Program-made: the position numbers and the translations under genes | Source: Hofstenia miamia | Taxonomy: Eukaryota; Xenacoelomorpha; Acoela; Hofsteniidae | Direction: 5' to 3' | NCBI GenBank assembly: GCA_900660155.1 | Contig: CABFPE010000003.1 | Location: 3,461,222-3,525,221, forward strand | DNA length: 64,000 bases | The notes under the pieces: model-generated | What the model saw: only the letters and a program-made list of their open reading frames with translations | Told to the model about the DNA's origin: nothing | Databases searched by the model: none | Shown: positions 12,550 to 22,671 of the stretch, piece after piece | Layout: every line of letters begins with the position of its first letter | How positions within the stretch are numbered: position 1 is the stretch's first letter

Positions 12550-13940
12550 AGGATGTAGAGTTAAATCCTTGCCCAGTTTTACATGAATGTAATCTTGAGA
12601 ATTTACCGAATCGTTATAAGGACAATTTTCAATATATTTATCTAAACGCCAGAAGTCTGAATTCATATAGAAATCATTTTCTTAAAATTGCAACTCAATT
12701 TAGCTCCAATTAAATTTTTTCTATCATAGACACTTGGTAAAACAATTATATCAATCCAAATTTTTTTAATCCAGACTCAAAATTTTAATAATTTTTTCAA
12801 AAATAGGGATTCTGGTAGAGGTGGTGCTCCTATGCTAGTTATACCAAAAGTTTTAAATCCAATACGTAAAATGGAATTTGAATCGGATCATTCTATTTTT
12901 GAATCATTATGCATCGAAATTAAATCACCTACAAATTCATCAGAAAATGATTTAATTAAAGTTGTTTATAATACAAATAACCTCTACTGATAATCAAGTA
13001 ATTAGGAATACCATAAACGTAAAGCAGAAACTCTTTGAAATAGCTAAATCTAACCCGGCCGAAAAATATTGGATTAATCACGAAAATTAATTAAAAACCT
13101 ACGAGCAAAACATTCAGATTTAAAACAGCGTCAATTTTTTGAAAAGTTAAATTCTTCTAAACAAAAGTGGAAATTTTTAAGCCGTTTCATTGGAAAAGCG
13201 AATGGGCTCAATAGTGACAGTTCAGAAATTTATATTGATAACAAAAAATTACCTATAAAAAAGAATACTAAATCATTAAAATCAGACATGTAATGAATTA
13301 GGTAACTTCAATTTTTCTTAAAACTCCTCTATCAGAACTTAGGCCATCAAATTGTAAGTTTAAGTTTCAATTTAGGCTATCTACCTTAAGAGAATTAGAA
13401 AATATTGTAAAAAATTTAGACGTTAATAAATCTTCAGGTTTCACTCATTTACTTTACTTTATTAAGTTAGAAATTTGTTTATATTTTTGGCGACCATCTA
13501 TCATTTGCATTTGCATCTAGTTAATGTATAGTGGAAAACGAATTTCCGAAAATAATGAAAAGGTCAGATATAACACCTTGGTATAAAAATGGGGATCACT
13601 TCTTTGCGAAAACCTATAGGCTAATCTCAATTACACACCCTCTTAATAAATTATTTGAAAAATTACAGCCCGTTCAAGTCAATCAATCCCTTGCATCTGA
13701 GAATATTTTATCATCTACACAAAAAAGTTATAAAGTGATATTGAATATCTTTCTAGCTATTTCACATCCAATCAATTAAAAATCAATATTGAAAAAACGA
13801 AATTAGCTATATTTTCCCCCAATTCAGTAAAAAAAATAACAAACAAGATCGAATTAAATGTTAACAGCGTTCAGATAAAGCAAAGTGTTAATATTGACAA
13901 AGATTTAAAATTTGATTATTTTAAAAATAGATACAAAAAT
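12550..13940 (+). pseudogene. Degraded LINE with APE-type endonuclease and RT pieces
   Basis: In order on the plus strand: YLNARSLNSYRNHFLKIA at about 12.64 kb matches the start of an apurinic-like endonuclease (LNARSL.NK motif); SGRGGGAPMLV at about 12.81 kb matches the later RGGGV.L.I motif; a linker includes FFEKLNSSKQKWKFLSRFIG (about 13.14 kb); FPKIMKRSDITPWYKNGDHF (13.54 kb) with YRLISI and NKLFEKL is the RT block that normally reads FP..WK.A.V.P..K.G....NYRPIS; and LKINIEKTKLAIFSP (about 13.78 kb) is the RT segment after the active site. Motif A and the FADD active-site box are missing between 13.74 and 13.78 kb, which points to an internal deletion in addition to stops and frameshifts. 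It belongs to the endonuclease-positive Jockey/CR1-like range. It abuts the P-like transposase on its 3' side. Confidence 0.7.
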
Positions 13941-14990
13941 GGCTTCTGATGTTAGGTATTTATTCCACCCATGGCCAACTATATATTTGATGTTATTGAT
14001 CTTATAAAAACGGTTCGAAACCATTGGTACACATTTTCGACTTTACACTGTCCTCATTTAAACTCTGTATGGACATATTCAATTTATCTGTAAATGAAAA
14101 ATCGAAAGTTACATAGAGTTCATTAGTTAAACTATACAAACGAGAAAAAGAAATGAAGTACTTCTTAAGAAAAGCTCCTAACTTAAGGGATTTATCCAAT
14201 AATCTATCACTGAATAAGTTGAATGTAAAGGTTGCTTTGTCTGTTTTCGATACAAAAACTGTTTGTACATTAAAAAAATACTTTAGAAATGATGAAACTT
14301 GCACATCTTCTTCAGCTGAATTCATAACTAATTTTTATGTCTGGTGGAATATTGTAAATGCTAAACTAATAACTCATCCAGTTTGAATTGCAAGAGGAAT
14401 CTGTTTACGTGATGGAAAAGTTGAACATTTAGTTTATTTTTCTGAATGGTTAGATAAAGAATCTAAATTGCCAGTGCTAACTAATCAAACTTTCAAAGCA
14501 TTGTCAAGCACTTCTTGTGTTATAGCTGAATTTGTATCCTACATATTAGAAAGATCATCTTTTACTAACATAGTAACTGCCCACCTTAATCAGGATTTGG
14601 GAATTACAGACAATTGAGTGTTGGAAGTTTTTTAGTCGGGTTAAATAAAGTGCAGCAATCAGAACGAATAATTAAAACGAATAATAAAACTATTGTGGAT
14701 AGTTATCGCTTATCGACTTTAAGTGAAGTTTTAGAAAACCGACCTGTAGATCATACTTGAATCGAAATGTTATTAATCCCAATGACGAATTTGATTTGCA
14801 GATTTCCGTTGAAAAACGTGAAATTATATTTTACATTGCTGGATATATAGCACATTGACTGCGCAATGTATGTTGCACCTGTTATTCTTCTGTAATTGCA
14901 CCCAATCGGAAGATTTATCCCAATTTTCACAATATTTTAATGATTTCAATCGCGGTGGCCTAAATAAACCTTTAGGTAATTTGATTAAAT
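13941..14990 (+). pseudogene. P-element-like (THAP9-like) transposase fragment
   Basis: Blocks in order: FDVIDLIKTVRNHWYT (about 13.99 kb), matching the D..HL.K..RNN motif of P transposases; LRKAPNLRDLSNNLSLNKLN then VKVALSVFDTKTVCTLKKYF (14153-14290), matching the KVK.A..V.S...A..L segment; SAEFITNFYVWWNIVNAK; WLDKESK...LTNQTFKALSST (14.45 kb); HLNQDLGI and, after one frame change, YRQLSVGSFLVGLNKVQQSE (14.61 kb), matching the QD.LE..FG..R...G motif; and YIAGYIA-like plus FNRGGLNKPLGNLI (14.94 kb), matching the C-terminal RGGL..PS block. The N-terminal THAP zinc finger and terminal repeats are not seen. There are several stops and at least three frame changes, so this is a dead DNA transposon. 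The family call is firm because five motifs fall in the right order. Confidence 0.75.
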
Positions 14991-15937
14991 TAGTTACGCA
15001 TTATATTGAGTTCCAATTCAAATGGTCTTATGCACAGAGAGTTACACAGATTCATTCCGACTCTTTCAAAGCTCTTGAGAATAACATCAGACTAAAATTA
15101 CTTCCAAAGTTTTTTGGCAAAGACCTAGACTCAATTTTTACGACTACCTACCAAATTTGGTGGCCTTGGGATCAGAGATTCAATTCTGACATGTTGCGAA
15201 GTGCATGATTTTTCTATCAAAGTTACGCAACCTCGGAAGAGCCCAATTTTGTCGCAATTAGACAACATATCATTGACCACTACAGCCGGACAGAACAGCC
15301 TAGTGAAGATTTGTCTCAAAAAAACATGATAATACAGGGTGTCCATTAAATACTTGCCAAAATTAAAAGCTAATAATTTATAGGAAAATGGTTTTATGAG
15401 TATGGTAACTTTCTTATCTTGCTTATTATGTGTGGGGATTTGGATTTTTGCTTATATTACATGCTTCATTTTTAGTTTGATTTACGGAGAAAACTTGGGA
15501 AATGGACATCTAATTTACCCTAATTTCAATTTCTATCTGATTTTGTTTATTCACTATTCAATCAAATATGCATCCAATTGGTTATCCAATTATTCAATCA
15601 AATGTAATGTTGTGGATACGAAAAAGTATCATTAACTTTCGCTAAATTACACACATTTTATTTTTGTGTAGGCAAAACAATAAACAGAGTAATCATTACA
15701 GTAGCAATTGAGAAGATCACTCAAAAAGAGTACTCGATCAGAATTATTGACAAGCACAATTCCAAAAGATTTTGAAACGTTTCTCTTTTATTCTCTGAAC
15801 ACTCTTATTCATCGATCTAAAAAAACAAAGAGTAGGATGGAAAACACAAAAATATTCACTGTAAAAAGCACATAAGAGTCAATGACACAGCTCCAAAAAT
15901 CACTCGAATCTTTGTCCTTTTTTCTCCAGACACTTTC

Positions 15938-15938
15938 N
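15938..15938. other. Single-N assembly join
   Basis: The sequence after this N (15939-16187) repeats 15566-15814 almost exactly, as expected from two overlapping contigs placed end to end. Confidence 0.85.
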
Positions 15939-16187
15939 ATATGCATCCAATTGGTTATCCAATTATTCAATCAAATGTAATGTTGTGGATACGAAAAAGT
16001 ATCATTAACTTTCGCTAAATTACTCACATTTTATTTTTGTGTAGGCAAAACAATAAACAGTGTATTCATTACAGTAGCAATTGAGAAGATCACTCAAAAA
16101 GAGTACTCGATCAGAATTATTGACAAGCACAATTCCAAAAGATTTTGAAACGTTTCTCTTTTATTCTCTGAACACTCTTATTCATCG

Positions 16188-17187
16188 NNNNNNNNNNNNN
16201 NNNNNNNNNNNNNNNNNNNNNNNNNNNNNNNNNNNNNNNNNNNNNNNNNNNNNNNNNNNNNNNNNNNNNNNNNNNNNNNNNNNNNNNNNNNNNNNNNNNN
16301 NNNNNNNNNNNNNNNNNNNNNNNNNNNNNNNNNNNNNNNNNNNNNNNNNNNNNNNNNNNNNNNNNNNNNNNNNNNNNNNNNNNNNNNNNNNNNNNNNNNN
16401 NNNNNNNNNNNNNNNNNNNNNNNNNNNNNNNNNNNNNNNNNNNNNNNNNNNNNNNNNNNNNNNNNNNNNNNNNNNNNNNNNNNNNNNNNNNNNNNNNNNN
16501 NNNNNNNNNNNNNNNNNNNNNNNNNNNNNNNNNNNNNNNNNNNNNNNNNNNNNNNNNNNNNNNNNNNNNNNNNNNNNNNNNNNNNNNNNNNNNNNNNNNN
16601 NNNNNNNNNNNNNNNNNNNNNNNNNNNNNNNNNNNNNNNNNNNNNNNNNNNNNNNNNNNNNNNNNNNNNNNNNNNNNNNNNNNNNNNNNNNNNNNNNNNN
16701 NNNNNNNNNNNNNNNNNNNNNNNNNNNNNNNNNNNNNNNNNNNNNNNNNNNNNNNNNNNNNNNNNNNNNNNNNNNNNNNNNNNNNNNNNNNNNNNNNNNN
16801 NNNNNNNNNNNNNNNNNNNNNNNNNNNNNNNNNNNNNNNNNNNNNNNNNNNNNNNNNNNNNNNNNNNNNNNNNNNNNNNNNNNNNNNNNNNNNNNNNNNN
16901 NNNNNNNNNNNNNNNNNNNNNNNNNNNNNNNNNNNNNNNNNNNNNNNNNNNNNNNNNNNNNNNNNNNNNNNNNNNNNNNNNNNNNNNNNNNNNNNNNNNN
17001 NNNNNNNNNNNNNNNNNNNNNNNNNNNNNNNNNNNNNNNNNNNNNNNNNNNNNNNNNNNNNNNNNNNNNNNNNNNNNNNNNNNNNNNNNNNNNNNNNNNN
17101 NNNNNNNNNNNNNNNNNNNNNNNNNNNNNNNNNNNNNNNNNNNNNNNNNNNNNNNNNNNNNNNNNNNNNNNNNNNNNNNNNNNNNNN
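16188..17187. other. Assembly gap of exactly 1000 N
   Basis: A round-number run of N, so the size is probably nominal. A further single N at 17333 joins a second copy of the element's right end. Confidence 0.98.
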
Positions 17188-18504
17188 ATGAAAGGTGAAG
17201 CATTTGAACAAAAAATCGAATCCCCACAAATTAGCGACAAGACCATAGCGTAATTACATCCATTGAATAATGTAGATACGATTTATCAGCCTTTTATTTT
17301 GGCAAATATTTAATGGACACCCTGTCTATTTTNTTTTTCTCCAGACACTTTCGGCATCGCTCCGGCACGGCCAATATGCATGCTCGAAAATAATCTTGAG
17401 AGATTTCTGCAGAAATCTCGTATGGCAGTGGTGATTGACTTTCCACCAATAATATAACATTCCAAAAGCAAAATTTTATCGGAAAGTTCAAGATCCATTT
17501 TAAATTAAATGCAAACTGATTCTGAACGATTTTTAAATAATTAATTTGAAAATCGAAATGAAAGGTGAAGCATTTGAACAAAAAATCGAATCCCCACAAA
17601 TTAGCGACAAGACCATAGCGTAATTACATCCATTGAATAATGTAGATACGATTTATCAGCCTTTTATTTTGGCAAATATTTAATGGACACCCTGTATCAA
17701 ATCCAGATATCAACAGCTGTTAAAGGAACTGAATGAAGATCAACAGAAAGCCAAACAATATCACGCAAAGGTTGCTCTTCACGGCTTATTGCTCTTTCAA
17801 TAAAATAAAAGGGATTTCGCCTCAACAAGAGCGAGTTTAGAGATAGCATCCGTTTGAGATAAGGTATTGAACCTGCTAATATGCCTAAGACGTGTGTATG
17901 CACCAAGGGTTTCGCCACTACACATGCATTCTCTTGCCCCATTGGTGGTTTCGTTGCAAGACGTCATAATGAATTGCGTGATATACTATCTGAAGCATTA
18001 TCTGAATTTTGTATTGATGTTAAAAAAGAACCACATCTCACACAAATAAAAACCAAGTCTTTGACCTCTTCTTTTAACACTTCTGATGGAGCTCAGCTAG
18101 ACATCTCTGCCGTTGGATTCTGGAGTTATGGCCATTGCACATTCTTTGATGTAAGAGTATTCAATCCTTGTTATCGAAGACCTGCAGCAGAAACGTTTCA
18201 ATTATATGAAACTGAAAAAACAAGACAGTACCAACAGAAAGTACTAGAAATTGAACCGCTTGTCTTCAGTGCTTCTGGTGGAGCATCACCGCTTACTGAA
18301 AAGTTTCTAAAACAACTTTGTGGTTTAATCGCTGATAAAAGGCATACCGCCTATTCTACAATCTACAACTGGATAAGATTCAAACTTAGCTTCTCCTTGT
18401 TACGAGGCATGATCTTCTGCATTCGTGGAACTAGACGACACCATGAAATTTCCAGGCTTGAAGTTGATCACCACTTAGCTGGAGCCAGCCACTACCTCAA
18501 GTGA

Positions 18505-21500
18505 CTCTGACAGTTCTTATTTAAAATTAATTTATTTTAATTCTGTTTCAAGATGCGCAACCCTGAACGAATATTTATTTGATCAGCATTTCCTTGCTAG
18601 AGCATTTACCGACGATGAAACAAAAAGAATAATTATCGTCCTTTCTGGATTTCCAAAAGAGAATTTTTTGTTGTAACATATTTTCTAGGTACTGGAATGG
18701 ATTTTTGAAAGATAGATCATTATATTTATGATATGCCAGAAGATACAAACTCCTATATACAAAGTGTTCAACATGTCGGTCGTTATTGAGCTAAATGATT
18801 TGCAATCACATTCGTTTTTAGTCCTGAAGATACTGTGATTTTAAATAAAATTCAAGATCGTCTTGATGTTAGCATTGTGGAATTAACTGATGAATTAGAC
18901 GTTGCCTCATATTATCCTGGGGAAAACAAAGCCTCTTGATGTGGTTTTTTCATGCAAATTTTTTGAAACTCACTTGTATTTATGTGATCTTTATTTGATT
19001 TTTATGTTTTATTTTGTCTTAATAACATTTTGTCAATCTTTGAAAATATATTCCATTTTTTTAAAGCGATCTTCATTTTGCCTAGAAAAGCTGCTGAAAT
19101 TTCGTTTCTTAACAACCTTTTCTCGAGTTAAAGTAATAGTTTAGTTGACTGTTCATGTTAAGACAAAGATGATTCTATCTTGTACTTGAAGTAAGTTGTG
19201 ATTTTTTTGCAGTTAAGAATTGTGAAAACAGATATTGAATAATTGGATTTATGGACTTTATTGACACATCCTCAGAGTAAATAATAAACTTATTGTTAGA
19301 TAGTAATTGTTTCAAAATAGTCTTGCATAAATGGTAACGTAGGTAAGTTGAAGGTGATTGTTCTATTCTAGCAAGCTCCGACTGACACTTGCATAGCCCA
19401 CTCATATGGAACAACCTGGATCCGTCGCTGATATACTTTTTTCTAAAAGTCAATTATTGCGGAAAATCCAGTACTGCGTAAAGAAAGTCTTGGCAAAGGG
19501 CTTACACAATGCTTGAGATCAACTGTAGCAAAGAATTGCTCTGGAGGAGCGACAACTTCAACAGCAGCAAATCCGAAATTGGAAAAGTAACTTTGACTAT
19601 CATAACGATAAACTATCAATGAAAGTAGAAACTAGAGCCTTCAGTTGGCCAGAGGCTATGGTGAAAGAATCAAATAAATGCATACAAGTGAAGCAATGGA
19701 TGAAATTCGCCATGTATACAACACCATGGAAATAGTAATTAAAGCAATCCAGGTTTTCTATGTGAAAACACAGAAATGTATTCGTAAGTAACAAAATCGT
19801 ATTTTCCATTTAGTAATGTTTAAGTATTGAAGATCTAAAAGCTGTAGATGCATGCTGATAGGCAGCAATCGCAGATGCAAAAGCCGATTCTTATAACAAC
19901 TTTGAAAATTTCCCATGCGTTTTAATTCCGCACACTTTCCAGGGTGCTCTTTCAAAAAATTGCTTTGTTGTATAATTTTTTTTAAGGATCTGCGTTTTTA
20001 TGCGACAAGCCCATAGTTGGCATCTACTTTCAACTTTGCGGTTTTCTTTTGCTGTTAACGGATTAGAGTTAAGCCTTTTCTTAAATAAAATATTTTTAGA
20101 AACTAAAACACAGATTTCTGAATAATGTTCAAAATAGCAATACCCTGCCGCAATTAGCTGTGTAATCACTCGTTTTTCAAGTTTTAAGCCCTTGTGATTA
20201 AACAGTTAGAAAGCCCACAAAGTTGTTGATCAAAAACAATGTTCATCTTCAATTGAAAACGAAAATCACATTTAACTGTTACTAACGTAAGCTTTATACC
20301 TTTATCAAATTATAAGAATTTTTAAAACTGTTGCTATAATTAGTTTAGTTTTTTAATGAATTGCACTTGAGTACAGTTTGATAATAGTGTTTTCAAAGAC
20401 CGAAATAAATTCTCATTTGATTTTAATCGGCAAGAGCCTCACTTCAAGATAAATAAAAAATTAGTAACTTTGCTCGGTGAAGTTAAGGGAAGCCAACCCC
20501 TCTCAAGTCACAGATACTCCGGAATTGTCTAAATGTAAACTTGGGATTATTGATATTAAAAGTTACAATTGAAATACTGTTATGAATTAAAGTGAGCAGC
20601 AAACTATGCCTGGGAAAATATGTCAACAATCATATGCTATAGATTCAATTATTAAATGCATCGATTTATTATCAGCATATTGAATTAACCTGAATTTTTT
20701 ATTTTAGATTTTGATTCTTGGAAAATTGCTCTTACTACAGTCCCCATGCAGGTGTAAACACTTTTTATCATAATTCAAAAATGGAGCAAGAATATGTTGT
20801 CAAAATATACAATATATTGCAATTTGAATATTTCTTAATGTAATGTAGTCAATTATGTTAGCGTTACCATATGGTAACGCTAGGATAATTTAGGTTAAGT
20901 TATAATCAGTGATCTTATGCATGTCGCTTACGTAGGTATATACTGAAGGTGAAGAGAAGTAGACATATAATTATTTTTGGAGTTACACTTAACAAATAAA
21001 CAATCGGAAATTCGTTAACAGTATTTGGCAAGCAACGGATTGTTTTCTTCAAAATTAAGAATAACATGAAAAAATTGTACATAATCACGAAGGTACTCAC
21101 TTTATAAGCATTTGCAAAAAATAAAATTGAAGGGACTGACTATAATGCCTAGTGACCGTAAGTGTCTTAATTTGTTGGGCTTAAGCTTATTGTTTTTAAA
21201 ATGTAAGGTTGGGTTCTTAAAACTTAACTTCTTTGTTTCACGCTGTTTCTACCATTCCACAGGTCACGTAAACATGTCCTGCAAAAATTATTTTTATACG
21301 ACGCTAAAAGTGTTCAAGGTTTTCACTCAAAATTCTTTAAAAACGCGGACTACCCATTTAGAATCACTAGTTTCTGTTTTTAACGTAATTGAGAATAATT
21401 TTACAAGTAACATCACAGGTAAAATGGTTTTATTTCGTTAAAAAATTGAGTCAATGCGCAAAAATAACTTCTAAATTACTTTGCTGTCGTTCTTACTCAA

Positions 21501-22593
21501 GACATCATTATTTTTCCGTCTGGATCTAATTTTTAACAACATTCAAAAATCGTTAAATTTGATTTTGAAAATCATTGTCAATTACCCTAAAAATCAGAAA
21601 AACTGTTTATTAGCCAATGGATACTCCCGTTTTTAGCAAGTTTTATTGATCCTGATTAATAGCGATTCCGCTCTACCCCTTGAAGCGAATTCCCTCTGCG
21701 AGGTTTTGGATTAAAGATTATTGGACACTAATTAAAAATTCACAGAATATTTGGATTGTGCTGTTCAAAGAAATAGCTTCACTTAAAAACCTAGATAGTT
21801 GGAAACAATGTGTTTGGGAATAAATTGCTTATCAATTTTTTAAATTTGAATTTGTTATTTTAGCGTTATAAAATAAAGTTAGACTATAATTTTATTTATA
21901 TGAATCATAACAATTTCAAACAAGAAATCCTAGCGTACAAAACTTGTATAAAACATGCAAACATTGTACATACATGTTCTCTTTGAAATTCTAGCAATCC
22001 TATTAAATCAATTTCAAATGACAAATATTAAAATTCTGCGTATAAGTAGTATCTAAATATCTATAGTTTCATTGACAGCTATGTACAAAAATACTTTACA
22101 TAAATCTCAACTAGCACGTGCAAAATTTTAAATGTACAAGAAACATTTAAAATAGAAATTGGCACTTTCTAAAAAATTGCACTATTAAAATTATACAAAA
22201 TCTAAGGAGGTAAAAAGCATTACATGGATTATCCAAGTAAAAGCCAATTCTCGGTGCAGCTGGTAATGCAAGTGCATATGCTTTCAACCACCAATACAAT
22301 TCATTTTACTGCACTTCATACAGATAAACTGTAAAACTGCACGCAATGAACTTACAAAATCACAGCGAGCAAATGCATAGAAGCAGAAATAAATATAATG
22401 GAAGTTACATTATATAAATTGAGAGAAAAATGCAAAGTAACACTACTAGAACCGCACAGCAAGCCAAAATCATCAACTTTTTCTGAAGGCAGCGTAAAAA
22501 TCCACGTTAGAGAATTAATTAGTAAAACATGCAAAATATCCCATGCAATCATGCATTGCTACTGAAAGAAGATAGACAAATGAATGCATGCAT
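18505..22593. other. AT-rich DNA; probably includes the 3' UTR of syntaxin isoforms at its right edge
   Basis: No further protein family was recognised. The right part (about 21.87-22.59 kb) is downstream of the distal syntaxin stop codon on the minus strand; an AATAAA word in the sense strand near 21.89 kb would be a reasonable polyadenylation signal. A perfect 24-bp palindrome lies at 20859-20882. Confidence 0.4.
20859..20882. repeat. Perfect 24-bp palindrome
   Basis: Two 12-bp halves, TAGCGTTACCAT and its exact reverse complement, meet with no spacer. A second gapless palindrome, GCGTACTATAGTACGC, lies at 23496-23511. No function can be assigned. Confidence 0.9.
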
Positions 22594-22671
22594 TTATTTC
22601 AAAATAATGATTAACCATATGATGAGAATTGTTACAATAACTGCTACGATGATAAAGAGAATTATGGATTT
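22594..22671 (-). CDS. Stx1: Syntaxin-1 alternative last exon B (transmembrane anchor)
   Basis: Acceptor TTTTTAG precedes AAATCCATAATT. The exon codes 25 residues beginning [19 protein letters not shown] and ending in a single lysine before TAA, so almost the whole exon is one hydrophobic helix with no luminal tail. It begins in phase 0, as does last exon A, so either can follow the SNARE exons. Compared with exon A the juxtamembrane basic cluster loses one lysine (KS instead of KK). It lies 5.3 kb downstream of the SNARE exons. The 3' UTR has TGCATG words at 22585-22592 and 22542-22555. Confidence 0.88.
   Translation of the reverse strand, partial: KSIILFIIVAVIVTILIIWLIIILK

Larger units (their letters stand above)
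15335..17694. mobile_element. Inverted-repeat DNA transposon (TA target) inserted in the RT element
   Basis: Terminal inverted repeats start CAGGGTGTCCATTAAATA at both ends and continue TTGCCAAAAT, with about one mismatch in 28 bases, and are flanked by TA at 15333-15334 and 17695-17696. TA duplications and a CAGGG start fit the Tc1/mariner (IS630) superfamily. No transposase is visible, so it is a non-autonomous copy. Its true length is unknown: the interior contains a 1000-bp gap and two single-N joins with repeated sequence on each side (373-bp offset at 15566/15939; the right end is present twice, at 17188-17325 and 17555-17694). Removing it and one TA reconnects the two sides of the RT element. 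Confidence 0.85.
14991..18504 (+). pseudogene. C-terminal part of an RT element with CCHC knuckle and restriction-like endonuclease, split by a MITE
   Basis: The left part (about 15.0-15.33 kb) reads FQFKWSYAQRVTQIHS, LENNIRLKLLPKFFGKDL and, after a frameshift, LPTKFGGLGIRDSIL; this is the thumb region of a widespread invertebrate RT family (L.RT.P...LE..IR...LPAL.G, LP.RLGGLGI). After the inserted element the right part reads FRLNKSEFRDSIRLR and then an intact ORF from the ATG at 17881 (207 codons). It begins with a zinc knuckle CVC-x7-H-x3-C, continues with GGFVARRHNELRDILSEAL, EP, LDISAVGFW and FFDVRVFNP, and ends with RFKLSFSLLRGMIFCIRGTR. A CCHC knuckle followed by R-H-N and later acidic D...D residues is the layout of the restriction-like endonuclease of R2/NeSL-type LINEs; assigning that fold here is inference. 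The upstream RT core is missing and one stop interrupts the segment before 17881. Confidence 0.65.

Noticed and set aside
16081-17253. Long open frames across 16.1-17.25 kb
   Set aside because: They consist almost entirely of the 1000-N gap and code nothing.
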